From positions 186,001 through 250,000 of the forward strand of contig CAVQUX010000014.1 in the NCBI GenBank assembly GCA_963716925.1: a stretch of 64,000 nucleotides of DNA, written 5' to 3'. A model generated the notes under the pieces. It was not told the DNA's origin and did not search any database. It was given only the letters and a program-made list of their open reading frames with translations. The DNA comes from DAISKN01 sp963716925 (GTDB lineage: Bacteria > Acidobacteriota > Vicinamibacteria > Marinacidobacterales > SMYC01). The translations under genes were made by a program, and so were the position numbers. Positions 36,624 to 45,713 of the stretch are shown in pieces (the first letter of the stretch is position 1; the number at the start of each line of letters is the position of its first letter).

Positions 36624-38264
36624 TCAGAAAGCGGCCGTCTTGTACTTCTCGCGAAGGTAGTTGCGAACCCGGATGGCGGTGAAGTTCAGGAGCACCACGA
36701 TCAGGAGCAGGAAAACGGTCGTAGTGTACACCATGGGCTTGGCCGCCTCCACGTTCGGGCTCTGAAATCCGACGTCGTAAATATGAAAACCGAGGTGCAT
36801 GAACTTGCGGTCCAGGTGAAAAAACGGAAAGAAGCTGTCGAGCGGAAGCTCGGGAGCGAGCTTCACCACTCCGGTCAGCATCAGGGGCGCGACCTCGCCC
36901 GCGGCTCGGGCCATGGCGAGGATGAGGCCCGTCAGGATGCCGGGCGCGGCCGCCGGCAGGACGACACGGCGGATGGTTTGAAATTTCGTGGCGCCCATGG
37001 CGAGCGAAGCTTCGCGCATCGACCGGGGAACGGCTGCGAGAGCCTCTTCCGCGGCTACGATGACCACCGGCACCGTGAGCAGCGCCAGGGTCAGCGAAGC
37101 CCACAGGATCCCGCCGGTTCCATAAGTCGGCGTCGGTAGAGCCTCGGGAAAGAAGATCCGGTCGATCCCGCCTCCCACGAAGTAGACGAAAAAGCCGAGT
37201 CCGAAGACTCCGAACACGATCGAGGGAACGCCGGCGAGGTTGTTGACGGCGACGCGAACCGTCCGCACCAGGATTCCCTGCCTCGCGTACTCGCGGAGGT
37301 ATAGTGCCGCCAGGACCCCCAGCGGCACCACCGCAAGGCTCATGAGGAACACCATCATGACCGTCCCGAAAATCGCCGGCCAGATTCCGCCCTCGGTGTT
37401 CGCCTCGCGCGGCTCTTCGGAAAGAAAGGACCACAGGCGGCTCGCGTAGATGCTCGCCCGTCCGAAGACGGAAAGCTCGTTCGCGGGATAGGCCCGGTAG
37501 ATGTCGAGGCTTCGGAGTTCTTTCTCCTGGCCGTCCACCGTGCGGAACAGGACTCGGGTGCTCGCAGCCGATTCCATGACCGACGCGAGCTTCCCCTCGA
37601 GCTCGGCATATCGCGCCCCCAGCTCCTCCTCCGCCTGCTGGATTCGAGCGCGCTCGGAGGCGAAGTCCTTCGAAGAGTCTTCTCTCTCGAGGTAGTCGAT
37701 CTTCCTCGTCCGCAGCCGGAGGCGCTCGATCTCGTAGTTGATTCCGCCGATCTCGTCCTTTTCGAGGCGCTGGATTGTTTCTCGGTCCCCGGCGGCTTTG
37801 TCGATCAGCGCCGGCAGCTGTTGCCGGGTCGCCGCTTCGTCGCTCGCGATCACCCGATCTCCCTCGGTGATCCGAGTCGGTATTCCGATCAGCGGACCGT
37901 ACTCGCTCCGCTCCACGAGGAAGAGTCCCTGGGGACGTTCGCGCTTCGCGACCGCGGACTCGTCCAACCAGTTGAAGTCGAACCCGTAGAGATCGCGGTT
38001 TCCGACCTTGAGCTGAAGGCGGAATTTTTCGAGGTGATCGGGCTCGCCGGGGTTGGGAATGGCCTGACGCTGGTTCAGCTCTCCCGCCCAGACCGCTCCG
38101 TCCGTGGTCGTGACCTTCTCGATCGGCTGCGGCCAGAAGATCCCCAAGCCGTTCACCAGGATGACCGCGAGCAGGCCGAAAATCATGAGGAGCGAAATAC
38201 CGAGAGCGCTCCCGGTGAACCAGATCATGTGCTCCCCGCGGGCGAGGCTCTTTCGGAGGGACAC
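36624..38264 (-). CDS. pstA: Phosphate ABC transporter permease PstA, with large periplasmic insert
   Basis: The 546-residue protein is nearly twice the 300 residues of E. coli PstA. One transmembrane helix near the N-terminus (SALGISLLMIFGLLAVILVN) is followed by about 240 residues, including a charged coiled coil (residues about 170-230, rich in Glu and Arg). The permease core then begins at GTVMMVFLMSLAVVPLGVLA. The permease EAA-type loop MREASLAMGATKFQTIRRVV is present. A GTG start two bases after pstC is proposed; an ATG at MIWFTG is the alternative. The insert is probably periplasmic; its job is unknown. Confidence 0.9.
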   Translation of the reverse strand: MSLRKSLARGEHMIWFTGSALGISLLMIFGLLAVILVNGLGIFWPQPIEKVTTTDGAVWAGELNQRQAIPNPGEPDHLEKFRLQLKVGNRDLYGFDFNWLDESAVAKRERPQGLFLVERSEYGPLIGIPTRITEGDRVIASDEAATRQQLPALIDKAAGDRETIQRLEKDEIGGINYEIERLRLRTRKIDYLEREDSSKDFASERARIQQAEEELGARYAELEGKLASVMESAASTRVLFRTVDGQEKELRSLDIYRAYPANELSVFGRASIYASRLWSFLSEEPREANTEGGIWPAIFGTVMMVFLMSLAVVPLGVLAALYLREYARQGILVRTVRVAVNNLAGVPSIVFGVFGLGFFVYFVGGGIDRIFFPEALPTPTYGTGGILWASLTLALLTVPVVIVAAEEALAAVPRSMREASLAMGATKFQTIRRVVLPAAAPGILTGLILAMARAAGEVAPLMLTGVVKLAPELPLDSFFPFFHLDRKFMHLGFHIYDVGFQSPNVEAAKPMVYTTTVFLLLIVVLLNFTAIRVRNYLREKYKTAAF

Positions 38265-38266
38265 AG

Positions 38267-40525
38267 TCAGATCGCCTTGTACTTGTCGCGGAGCCGCTGG
38301 CGGACCAGCTCGGCGATGGTGTTGACGACGAACGTCATGAGGAACAGCACCGCGGCGGAAAGGAACAAGACCCGATAGAGGGTTCCGCCGTAGGGCGCCT
38401 CCGGCACCTCCACCGCGATGTTCGCGGAGAGCGTCCTCATGCCGTTGAACGGCGACCAGTCGAGCACCGGTGTATTGCCGGTGGCCATCAGCACGATCAT
38501 CGTCTCTCCCACCGCGCGGCCGAACCCCACCATGGTGGCGGAGAATATGCCGGGGCTCGCCGTGGGAAGGACCACCCGGGTCGCCGTCTGCCAGCGGCTC
38601 GCGCCGAGCGCGAGAGAAGCCGCGGCCAGATGCTGGGGAACGCTCGAGAAGGCGTCCTCGGAGATGGTGAAGATGATGGGGATTACCGCGAAGCCCATGG
38701 CGAGCCCCACCACCAGGCTGTTCCGCTGGTCGTAGACCAGGCCCAGGCTCGATGCCATGTACCCTTTGAAATCGCCGGCGAATGCGAGCCGTTCCACGAG
38801 CGGCCCCATCGAGAGGGCGGCAAGAACGCCGAGCAGGAGGAGGGGGACGATGACGAACACCTCCATTCCCGGTCTCAGCCGCTTCCGGAGTCCGTGCGGC
38901 AGGTGCTCCCAGAACAGCACCCCCGCCGTGCCGAACAGCGGCAGCGTGACGATGAAGAGCAGCACCGGCACCAGTGCCGCCTCGACCTTCGAAGCGAGCC
39001 ACAGGCCGGCGATGAAGCCGATGACGACGCTCGGGAGGGCGGCCATGATCTCGACCGTCGGCTTGACCCGGGCCCGGAGGGTCGGGTGCATGAACTGCGA
39101 GGTGTAGAGCGCCCCCATGACCGCGATCGGAACGGCGAAGATGAGGGCGTAGAACGTCGCCTTGATCGTGCCGAAGACCAGCGGCACCAGACTCATCTTC
39201 GGCTCGAAATCGTCGGTCGCCCCGGTGGACTGCCAGACGTATTCCGGCTCGGGATAGCTTTCGTACCAGACTTTTCCCAGCATGGCGCGCCAGGAGAACT
39301 CGGGGTGCGGATTCGAGAGAGAATAGCGGTCGAGGCTCCGGTCGCGGCGCAGGACGAGGATTCCGTCCGCGCGAGGGGCGATCAGCGCCGCGTCGACCGC
39401 CCCCCCTTCGTTTCCAGGGCCCGGGAAGCGGAGCAGGGATCGCTCGGACGTAAGGTGCCGGAGAATGATCGAACCGTCGGCACCGCCGGTCACGAAGCTT
39501 CGCTCGCGCGTGGAGGAGCCGATGGAAAGAATCGCCGCTCCTTGAGACTCGAACTCGTGCGCCTTGACGAGCTTCAGGTCGGCGTCGACCGTCGGCCGCG
39601 CCCGGAACCAGGCCGCGAGGGCCCCATTCTCGTCGCCGACGATGACCGTGTTCCCTCCGAGCCCGTACTCGATGGCGGTGACCGGCGCGTCGCTGACCTT
39701 CGTCGCTTCGAGCAGACGGCTCTCGGCATCGCTGACATCCCACTGGTAGATACGGCCGGAGACGGTGGCGGCGACCAGCTCCGAGGTTCGACCGAGACGG
39801 AGGTGAGTGACCTCGTCGCCCTCCTTGGTTCGAAGGGACTCGACGGTCGGCGCGCCCTCGTCGTCGAAACGAACGAGGGCGATCTCATCGGGACCGACGA
39901 GCGCCGCGAGCCTCCTCTCCCCCTCGGGCGACTCCGAGTAGCTCGCGTCTCGAACCGGCCGGCCCGCGGGATCCACGGTTACCACTCCACGATCCCGAAC
40001 CTCGATCGCCTGATCCTGAAGCGTCTGTCCCTCGAATACCGGTCGAAAACGGATCTGCAGAAGGGCGACGCGGCCGTTGCTCGTGCCCGCGGCGACGTAG
40101 CCTCCCTCGAGGCTGCGGGTGGATACGGTCACCGACGCCCCGTCGAGGCCCGCGATCGGGACTTCCTGGTGCCGGCTGCCGTCCTCCAGCCGGAAGAAGA
40201 CGACTCTCGGATCGGGAGCGTCGGGGTGGACCTCGTACAGAAATTTCTGGTACTCGTCCACCCCGACAGCGATGGGCGCGGGAGGGGAAGCCTCCGCCCG
40301 CGCCGGTCCGATCGAAAACGTCGCCAGCTTCGCCGCCCTGGCATCTCCGAAGAGCGGGATGGCCTCGGCGAAGATGAAATAGAAGATGAAGAGCACCGAG
40401 AGGATGATGAAGATGCCGCCGCCGGTGATGAGCCAGGTCGCCCCGCGGTCGACCCGCTTCACCCGGGTGATACGCTTGGAGGCTTCCGCGATCCGTTCGC
40501 GAACCCCTGCTGCGACGGTTGCCAT
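38267..40525 (-). CDS. pstC: Phosphate ABC transporter permease PstC, with beta-propeller-like insert
   Basis: The 752-residue protein has an N-terminal helix (ATWLITGGGIFIILSVLFIF), a periplasmic region of about 370 residues, then the permease core from LVPLVFGTIKATFYALIFAV. The core has the EAA-type loop LAAASLALGASRWQTATRVV. The insert contains repeated blade-like segments (GYVAAGTSNGRVALLQIRF, AATVSGRIYQWDVSD, FVTGGADGSIILRHL), suggesting a WD40-like propeller. Standard PstC is about 320 residues. The insert may sense or dock a partner in the periplasm; this is inference. Confidence 0.9.
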   Translation of the reverse strand: MATVAAGVRERIAEASKRITRVKRVDRGATWLITGGGIFIILSVLFIFYFIFAEAIPLFGDARAAKLATFSIGPARAEASPPAPIAVGVDEYQKFLYEVHPDAPDPRVVFFRLEDGSRHQEVPIAGLDGASVTVSTRSLEGGYVAAGTSNGRVALLQIRFRPVFEGQTLQDQAIEVRDRGVVTVDPAGRPVRDASYSESPEGERRLAALVGPDEIALVRFDDEGAPTVESLRTKEGDEVTHLRLGRTSELVAATVSGRIYQWDVSDAESRLLEATKVSDAPVTAIEYGLGGNTVIVGDENGALAAWFRARPTVDADLKLVKAHEFESQGAAILSIGSSTRERSFVTGGADGSIILRHLTSERSLLRFPGPGNEGGAVDAALIAPRADGILVLRRDRSLDRYSLSNPHPEFSWRAMLGKVWYESYPEPEYVWQSTGATDDFEPKMSLVPLVFGTIKATFYALIFAVPIAVMGALYTSQFMHPTLRARVKPTVEIMAALPSVVIGFIAGLWLASKVEAALVPVLLFIVTLPLFGTAGVLFWEHLPHGLRKRLRPGMEVFVIVPLLLLGVLAALSMGPLVERLAFAGDFKGYMASSLGLVYDQRNSLVVGLAMGFAVIPIIFTISEDAFSSVPQHLAAASLALGASRWQTATRVVLPTASPGIFSATMVGFGRAVGETMIVLMATGNTPVLDWSPFNGMRTLSANIAVEVPEAPYGGTLYRVLFLSAAVLFLMTFVVNTIAELVRQRLRDKYKAI

Positions 40526-40547
40526 CGAGAAGGACTCCCGGCGAATG

Positions 40548-41507
40548 CTACTCCAGCTTCGCCAATTCCTGCCTGACGATGTCCGCGGGAAGCGGAAGGT
40601 AGCCGTCCTTGATGACGACTTCCTGTCCTTCCTTGCTCAGGATCATCTTCGCGTACTCCTTGACCAGGGGGTCGAGCGGCTTTCCCGGCGCCTTGTTGAT
40701 GTAGATGTAGAGAAACCGCGAGAGCGGGTACTTGCCGGACTTCACGTCTTCATAGCTTCCGCTCGAATAAGGGCCGGCGTCGGTCTCGCCGAGCGCCAGG
40801 ACTTTCACGCCGGACGTGCGGTATCCAATGCCGCTGTAGCCGATGCCGAAGCGATCCTCGGTGACGCCCTGGACCACGGAAGCGGAGCCGGGCTGTTCCT
40901 TCACCTGATCCCTGTAGTCGCCGTTCTTGAGGGTGTGCTCCTTGAAGAAGCCGTAGGTTCCCGAGGCCGAGTTGCGGCCATAGAGCGAGATCGGCCGGGC
41001 CGCCCAGTCGCCGGTCAAACCGAGGTCGCCCCAGTTGGCGACGTTCTTCCCCCCGCGACGGCGCGTCTTCGAGAATACGGCGTCGGCCTGGGCGAGGGTG
41101 ATTTTCTCCATGGGGTTGTCCTTGTTCACGTAGATCGCGAGCGCGTCATAGGAGGTGCGGAGCTGTGTCGGTTTGTAGCCGTACTTCGCCTCGAACTGAT
41201 CGATCTCGGTCGCCCGCATCTCGCGGGACATCGGGCCGAACTGGGCGGTGCCGGCGATGAGCGCGGCGGGGGCGGTCGAGCTCCCCTTTCCTTCGATCTG
41301 GATCTTGACGTTGGGATACATCTTCTGGAACGACTCGGCCCAGAGCGCCATCATGTTGTTCATCGTGTCGGAGCCGACGCTGTTGATGTTGCCGGAGACC
41401 CCGGAGGTCTTCGCGTAGCCCGGTATTCCCGACTCGACGGTCATCTGCTGGGCGAGAGCGGCGCTCACCACGAGCGCGGAAGCGAAGGCGATAACGAATC
41501 GTTTCAT
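40548..41507 (-). CDS. pstS: Phosphate-binding periplasmic protein PstS
   Basis: The 319-residue protein has a signal peptide (MKRFVIAFASALVVSAALAQ) and the PBP-like phosphate-binding fold: INSVGSDTMNNMMALWAESF at the first strand, GKGSSTAPAALIAGTAQFGPMSR with the phosphate-binding Ser/Thr cluster, and NSASGTYGFFKEH. It captures phosphate for PstCAB. The ATG at MKRFVI was preferred over an upstream ATG because the signal peptide begins there. It is followed by pstC after 22 bases. Confidence 0.94.
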   Translation of the reverse strand: MKRFVIAFASALVVSAALAQQMTVESGIPGYAKTSGVSGNINSVGSDTMNNMMALWAESFQKMYPNVKIQIEGKGSSTAPAALIAGTAQFGPMSREMRATEIDQFEAKYGYKPTQLRTSYDALAIYVNKDNPMEKITLAQADAVFSKTRRRGGKNVANWGDLGLTGDWAARPISLYGRNSASGTYGFFKEHTLKNGDYRDQVKEQPGSASVVQGVTEDRFGIGYSGIGYRTSGVKVLALGETDAGPYSSGSYEDVKSGKYPLSRFLYIYINKAPGKPLDPLVKEYAKMILSKEGQEVVIKDGYLPLPADIVRQELAKLE

Positions 41508-41537
41508 GGCGGTTACTCCTCTCTTGAAAATCATTGG

Positions 41538-42965
41538 TTAAAAAATGAATTGCGTCTGGACGCGGAATTCGTGGTTGTCGGTCTCCCCGGTGGCGGTCTC
41601 CGTCGAGATGCGGCGGAAGTCGGCCTGGACCTTCAGGTTGTGCTTGTTGTAGAAGTAGCCGACCGCTCCTCCGACTTCCTTGATCTCGAAGCCCAGGTCT
41701 CGGTTCCCCTCACTCCAGCCGTAACGAAACGCGACTTCCCAGACGTCGGGCTTCAGGAAGTAGCCCCCCTGCACGAACCCGCCCTCGGTATCGAAGGTGG
41801 CGACCGCCGGGTCCTGCGGGTCGCGCTCCCCCCAGGTATAGGCGCCCGTCAGGAACAGGCCCTTCCACTTGTAAAGGCTGTCGACGGTGAAGAGCGTGCT
41901 CTTGAGGTTGGCGGCGACGTTGGCGTCGGCGAAGCTGAGATCGTTCTCCTCGAAAGCGGCGCTGATCGTGAAGATGGGCCGACCCAATGCTCTGGTGTCC
42001 ATGTCGCTTTCAGTCATATGCGCACCCGAGCCCCAGAAACCGAGAGGCGAGGCGCCGTTCGGCTGCCACGTGAAGCGAGCGTTCTTCTGCAGGTGGTCGT
42101 TGTCGTTGGCGGGGCGCGTGAGGCCGTTTCCGTTGTAGACCCCGACGCGGTACTCGAACTTGTTGTTGCCGAGAACGCCCCAGATGTTGGCGCCTGTATC
42201 CCGGCCGCGGAAGTAGACGTTCGAGGAAAGGGCCCGGTCGACGAATTCCTGACTTCCCGAAGAGATCAGCTCCTGGAGCCCGAAGGGAACCTTGTTCTGT
42301 CCGACGCGCACCATGAATTGTTTCTTTCCCTTGGTGAGGTCCCAGTTGATGTTCGCGTCTTCGAGGAACGCTCCCACGTTGCTCCCTACCGCCCCCGGCC
42401 AGTTCATCTGGACCTCGTACTGCAGCCAGGGCCGGTAGAACCAGCCCTCGGTCTTGAACTTCGCCCGGCGGATGCGGAAGCTTCCTTTGTCGTCGCCGGC
42501 GTTCTCCGTGCCCGGGAGCTTTACGGCGTCGTCGGGGAGCTCGTGGGTGTAGCGAACCTGGATGCGGTTCGAGATCTCCATGTAGAACCCGCTCCCGAGA
42601 GTGAACCGGGTCTTGCCGTCGCGCCAGACGACGTTGAAAGGCGGGTCCTTGGGTCGGTCGACCTTCTCCGAGATTCCATGCTTGAAGAAGAAGAGCTCGA
42701 GGGCGGTCTCGCTGTCGCCGACGACGGTTTCGCCGTTCGGACCCACGCCTATCCTGGTGATCGCGCGTCCGGTCTCGCCGGATTTCTCGAAGCGTTCTGC
42801 TTCTTCGGGAATGTTGAAAACGTAAATACGACCGTCCTTGGCGATCTCTTTGTAGAAAAGGCTCTGAACGGTGTTCGCGGCGGTCGGGATCTGTGCCTCC
42901 GCGCCCGCGGCCAATCCGAAGGCGCCGAGGGTGACGGCAAGGACTGCCCTTGGGAAAACTTGCAC
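41538..42965 (-). CDS. OprP/OprO-type phosphate-selective porin
   Basis: The 475-residue protein has a signal peptide and a porin barrel of alternating strands ending in aromatic Phe (VQTQFIF), as outer membrane beta barrels do. Segments FRIRRAKFKTEGWFYRPWLQY and FMVRVGQNKVPFGLQELISS are characteristic of the OprO/OprP family (PF07396). It heads the pst transcript and sits 31 bases before pstS, which supports phosphate uptake as the substrate. A candidate Pho box is upstream. Confidence 0.88.
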   Translation of the reverse strand: MQVFPRAVLAVTLGAFGLAAGAEAQIPTAANTVQSLFYKEIAKDGRIYVFNIPEEAERFEKSGETGRAITRIGVGPNGETVVGDSETALELFFFKHGISEKVDRPKDPPFNVVWRDGKTRFTLGSGFYMEISNRIQVRYTHELPDDAVKLPGTENAGDDKGSFRIRRAKFKTEGWFYRPWLQYEVQMNWPGAVGSNVGAFLEDANINWDLTKGKKQFMVRVGQNKVPFGLQELISSGSQEFVDRALSSNVYFRGRDTGANIWGVLGNNKFEYRVGVYNGNGLTRPANDNDHLQKNARFTWQPNGASPLGFWGSGAHMTESDMDTRALGRPIFTISAAFEENDLSFADANVAANLKSTLFTVDSLYKWKGLFLTGAYTWGERDPQDPAVATFDTEGGFVQGGYFLKPDVWEVAFRYGWSEGNRDLGFEIKEVGGAVGYFYNKHNLKVQADFRRISTETATGETDNHEFRVQTQFIF

Positions 42966-43041
42966 GATTGGGAGCTCCTTCTCGAGAGGTTGGGCACCAG
43001 CGCCCGGTCCGCGACTCTAGTACGGCATTCGTCGAGAGTGT

Positions 43042-43059
43042 ATGACAGGGATGTGAACG
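43042..43059 (-). promoter_or_regulatory. Candidate Pho box upstream of the porin-pst operon
   Basis: On the minus strand CGTTCAC and CTGTCAT are half-sites 11 bases apart (7-base units, 4-base spacer), 77 bases before the porin start. CTGTCAT is a perfect PhoB half-site; the other matches only in part. Its placement ahead of the phosphate operon raises the odds. Confidence 0.5.
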
Positions 43060-43138
43060 TCCGGTTACATCCACCCGGCGAAGGCTGGGAAACGGCCGGA
43101 ACAGTGGAAAGTGTGCTAGAGTCCGTTAGGCCATCGAC

Positions 43139-43167
43139 TTGCGCCCACTCCGGGCGCGCACTATAAG
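43139..43167 (+). promoter_or_regulatory. Promoter very close to the CDP-alcohol phosphatidyltransferase start
   Basis: TTGCGC (43139-43144) and TATAAG (43162-43167) are 17 bases apart. The proposed TTG start lies 10 bases after the -10, so the message would be nearly leaderless, or a later start is used. Confidence 0.5.
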
Positions 43168-43176
43168 AGTAGCGAT

Positions 43177-43956
43177 TTGGGCGCCAAAGAGAGCATTCTT
43201 CCGCAACCGCCGGGTTTGCGGGAGATTCTCCGCTCGATCGCGATCGCACTCTCGAAGGCCGTGGCGGGAATTTTCGGCTTCGCCCGGGACAGCATCGCTC
43301 GGGGCATCATCCGGGCCGGGATTCCGGTGAACTCGGTCACTTTGACCGGACCCGTCGTCGTTTCGGTCGTCTTCATCCCCATGTTCTACGGCACCCAATG
43401 GGTGGCGGGGCTGGTCCTGATCGCCGCCGGCGCGTTCGATATGCTCGATGGCGCCGTGGCCCGGATTTCGCGGCGTTCCACCGCGTTCGGCGCCTTTCTC
43501 GATTCGGTCACCGACCGCTACACGGACTTTCTGATGCTCCTCGGGATCCTGGCCTACCTGCTCCGGCACCTGCACGGCCCCTCCCGAACGCTCTACCTCG
43601 TGCTCTGGGGCTTCAGTGCCGTCGGGACGGCGACGACGTCCTACATCCGCGCGCGCGCGGAGAACGTGATCCCCGAGTGCAAGGTAGGCTTCATGGAGAG
43701 GGCGGAGCGGACGGTCACCATCATCATCGGCCTGCTGGCCGGCAACGTCCACATCACACTCTGGATTCTCGCCGTCTTCACGAACGTCATCAGCGCGCAG
43801 AGGATCGTCTACACCCGCATGGCCCTCGATGGGCGCGAGCCGAAGGGTGATTTCTGGCTCTGGCGCTATCCGCGGCTCACGGCGCCGCACTTCACTCTTT
43901 GCGCGGCCCTGATCCTGTCGCTGATCCTGGGGCACCTCTTCATCGGAAGGCCCTAG
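43177..43956 (+). CDS. CDP-alcohol phosphatidyltransferase family protein
   Basis: The 259-residue integral membrane protein has the complete family signature D-x2-D-G-x2-A-R-x8-G-x3-D-x3-D, seen in DMLDGAVARISRR and AFGAFLDSVTDRYTD (about residues 87-115), plus five or six hydrophobic helices. The later CKVGFMERAERTV segment recalls archaetidylinositol- and phosphatidylinositol-phosphate synthases. An inositol-3-phosphate synthase gene 6 kb away supports an inositol lipid product, but the head group is not proven by sequence. The TTG start is very close to the promoter. It is convergent with the next porin gene, with 3 bases between stops. Confidence 0.85.
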   Translation: MGAKESILPQPPGLREILRSIAIALSKAVAGIFGFARDSIARGIIRAGIPVNSVTLTGPVVVSVVFIPMFYGTQWVAGLVLIAAGAFDMLDGAVARISRRSTAFGAFLDSVTDRYTDFLMLLGILAYLLRHLHGPSRTLYLVLWGFSAVGTATTSYIRARAENVIPECKVGFMERAERTVTIIIGLLAGNVHITLWILAVFTNVISAQRIVYTRMALDGREPKGDFWLWRYPRLTAPHFTLCAALILSLILGHLFIGRP

Positions 43957-43959
43957 AGC

Positions 43960-45123
43960 TCAGAACAGGATCTGGAGCTGCGTGACGAAAGCTCGCGGGT
44001 CGTCGCCGGCGACTCCCTGGAAGCTCCGGTGAAGGATGTAGTTGAACTGCAGCTTGAGCCGCTGGCGCTTCCAGTAGTGGGTGGCGCCCATCGATAGCCG
44101 CTTCCAGGCGGACGCGTAGGTCGCCGCCTCCAGTCGGTCATAGCCGCCCACGATCTCGAGTCGCTCCGTAAGCAGCATGTAGCCGGACTGAAGGGACATC
44201 TTTTCGAGGTCGGCCTCTCCGTGGCGGTACAGACCGCCCTCGAACGCGGTATCCGTCGTCGCCCCTCGAACCCATTGAATCTCCCCGTCGGCCGATAGTC
44301 CGCGGCCCCTGAGCGCTGCGCTCACTTCGACTCCGTGGGACCGGTCCAGATCCGCCACGTCGTTGCTGAGCGAGCGCCCGTTCACGGTGTAGCCGTTCTG
44401 GCTCCCGTCGTTGGACCATCGATAGCCGGCGGCGGCGAGAGCGAACCGGAGCTCTCCGGTGCCGAAATCACCCTGGTCGTAGTCGACCTCTCCGAGAGGC
44501 TGGAGCTCGGCGCGTCCCGAGATCGACCAGCCCCGGTTCGCGTCCTCTCCGGCGTTCAGCGGACTCTCGAACTCCATTTGCGAAGCATCGGGCTCGTGCG
44601 ACGCGAGGCCGACGCTCGCCGCCATGACCAGGCGCTTCGTCGAATCGCGACCGTCCACGCGCGCGCCCACCACCCGATCGAGGCTTCCGAAGTCGTCGAT
44701 GCCGACGAAGCCGCGCTCGACGAGCGTCAGGCTCTTGGAAGAGGACTGGAGCTGCCTGGAGAAGACCGCCTTCTCGTTCCCCAGGGTGACGAGAAAGCCT
44801 TTCGACTCGAATCCGAGATAAGAAACGAAGATGTCCTTGAACTCGACTTCCTCCCCCTCGATCGTCTCACCGAAGTCGAACTCGGCCTCCGCCTCCCAGC
44901 TCGGAGAGAACGTGGCTTCGAGAGCCGGACGAAGCCGCCGGAAGTAGAGCTTGTCCTCGGACCAGTCGTCGTCGCCGAGGTGGTAGTACTGGAGCTGGAG
45001 CTTGATGCCGAGCTCGAGCTTGAAGTCGGAGCCGCTTTTGTAGAGCGGAATCTCCGCATCGACAATCGAAGGCGCGCAGGCGAGCGCGACGACGGCGATG
45101 CCCCGACGAGCGCGTCGGTCCAT
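43960..45123 (-). CDS. Second OprP/O-family porin
   Basis: The 387-residue protein has a signal peptide (IAVVALACAPSIVDA) and then alternating beta strands typical of the phosphate-selective porin family (PF07396): DKLYFRRLRPALEATF, FKDIFVSYLGFESKGFLVTL. It ends with FVTQLQILF, an outer-membrane-insertion-like aromatic end. It is shorter than the pst-linked porin. No transporter genes adjoin it, so its solute is unknown; polyphosphate, phosphate or other anions are possible. Confidence 0.78.
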   Translation of the reverse strand: MDRRARRGIAVVALACAPSIVDAEIPLYKSGSDFKLELGIKLQLQYYHLGDDDWSEDKLYFRRLRPALEATFSPSWEAEAEFDFGETIEGEEVEFKDIFVSYLGFESKGFLVTLGNEKAVFSRQLQSSSKSLTLVERGFVGIDDFGSLDRVVGARVDGRDSTKRLVMAASVGLASHEPDASQMEFESPLNAGEDANRGWSISGRAELQPLGEVDYDQGDFGTGELRFALAAAGYRWSNDGSQNGYTVNGRSLSNDVADLDRSHGVEVSAALRGRGLSADGEIQWVRGATTDTAFEGGLYRHGEADLEKMSLQSGYMLLTERLEIVGGYDRLEAATYASAWKRLSMGATHYWKRQRLKLQFNYILHRSFQGVAGDDPRAFVTQLQILF

Positions 45124-45228
45124 TGAGCTCCCCCTCCGCGGCGCTCGAGAGCGCCGCCATCTATTTTCGATGGATATTCAATGCTACCGAACGCGCGGGG
45201 AGTTTGGCAATGCGGGCGAAGGCGGGCC

Positions 45229-45265
45229 AAAAAGGCGAGAGGGAGTGCCCGACGAGCACTCCCTC
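45229..45265 (-). terminator. Intrinsic terminator after the Tat zinc-ribbon gene
   Basis: On the minus strand GAGGGAGTGC and GCACTCCCTC form a perfect 10-bp stem over a 7-base loop. A T5 run follows after five bases. It lies 20 bases past the stop of the gene at 45286-45606 and precedes the second porin gene. Confidence 0.8.
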
Positions 45266-45285
45266 GAGTTCAGAAACCGGGACGT

Positions 45286-45606
45286 CTATTCGACGTAGCT
45301 GTAGCCGCAGTTCTCGCAGGTCCAGGTGCGGCCCTGCCGGTACATGAGAGCGCCGCACTGCGGGCAGGCGCGCGTCTCCTCTTCCTCGGAGTCGTTCTCT
45401 TCGAAGAGGTCGTCGTAGTTCTCTTCTTTTTCCGACTCTTCGGGCGGCTTCTCGTCTTTCTTGTCTTCTTCCGGCTTGTCCTCCTCGGGCTTCTTCTTCT
45501 CTTCCTGAGCCCAGGCGGAACGTGAGAGGACCGAGGCGCCGGTGATGCCCGCCACGGCGAGCCCTGCCGCTTTCAAGAAGCTTCTGCGAGTCAAATCGTC
45601 TTTCAT
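45286..45606 (-). CDS. Tat-exported zinc-ribbon protein with acidic linker
   Basis: The 106-residue protein opens with a twin-arginine signal (LTRRSFLKAAGLAVAGITGA) and an AWA cleavage site. A long Glu/Lys/Pro-rich, highly acidic linker follows, and then a C-terminal ribbon with CPQCGALMYRQGRTWTCENCGYSYVE-type spacing, i.e. C-x2-C-G and C-x2-C-G (key Cys near residues 81, 84, 96 and 99). Tat export suggests the metal is loaded in the cytoplasm. Its partner and role are unknown. A terminator follows. Confidence 0.75.
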   Translation of the reverse strand: MKDDLTRRSFLKAAGLAVAGITGASVLSRSAWAQEEKKKPEEDKPEEDKKDEKPPEESEKEENYDDLFEENDSEEEETRACPQCGALMYRQGRTWTCENCGYSYVE

Positions 45607-45713
45607 TTCCTTGAATCTCCTCGGCTGCATACCCCGGTCGCTCCCCAGTCTATCACGGGGAAGGGTATTATCCCGCCGGCTCCCGGGGGGTTGTCAATCC
45701 CCTGTTCGGGGGA

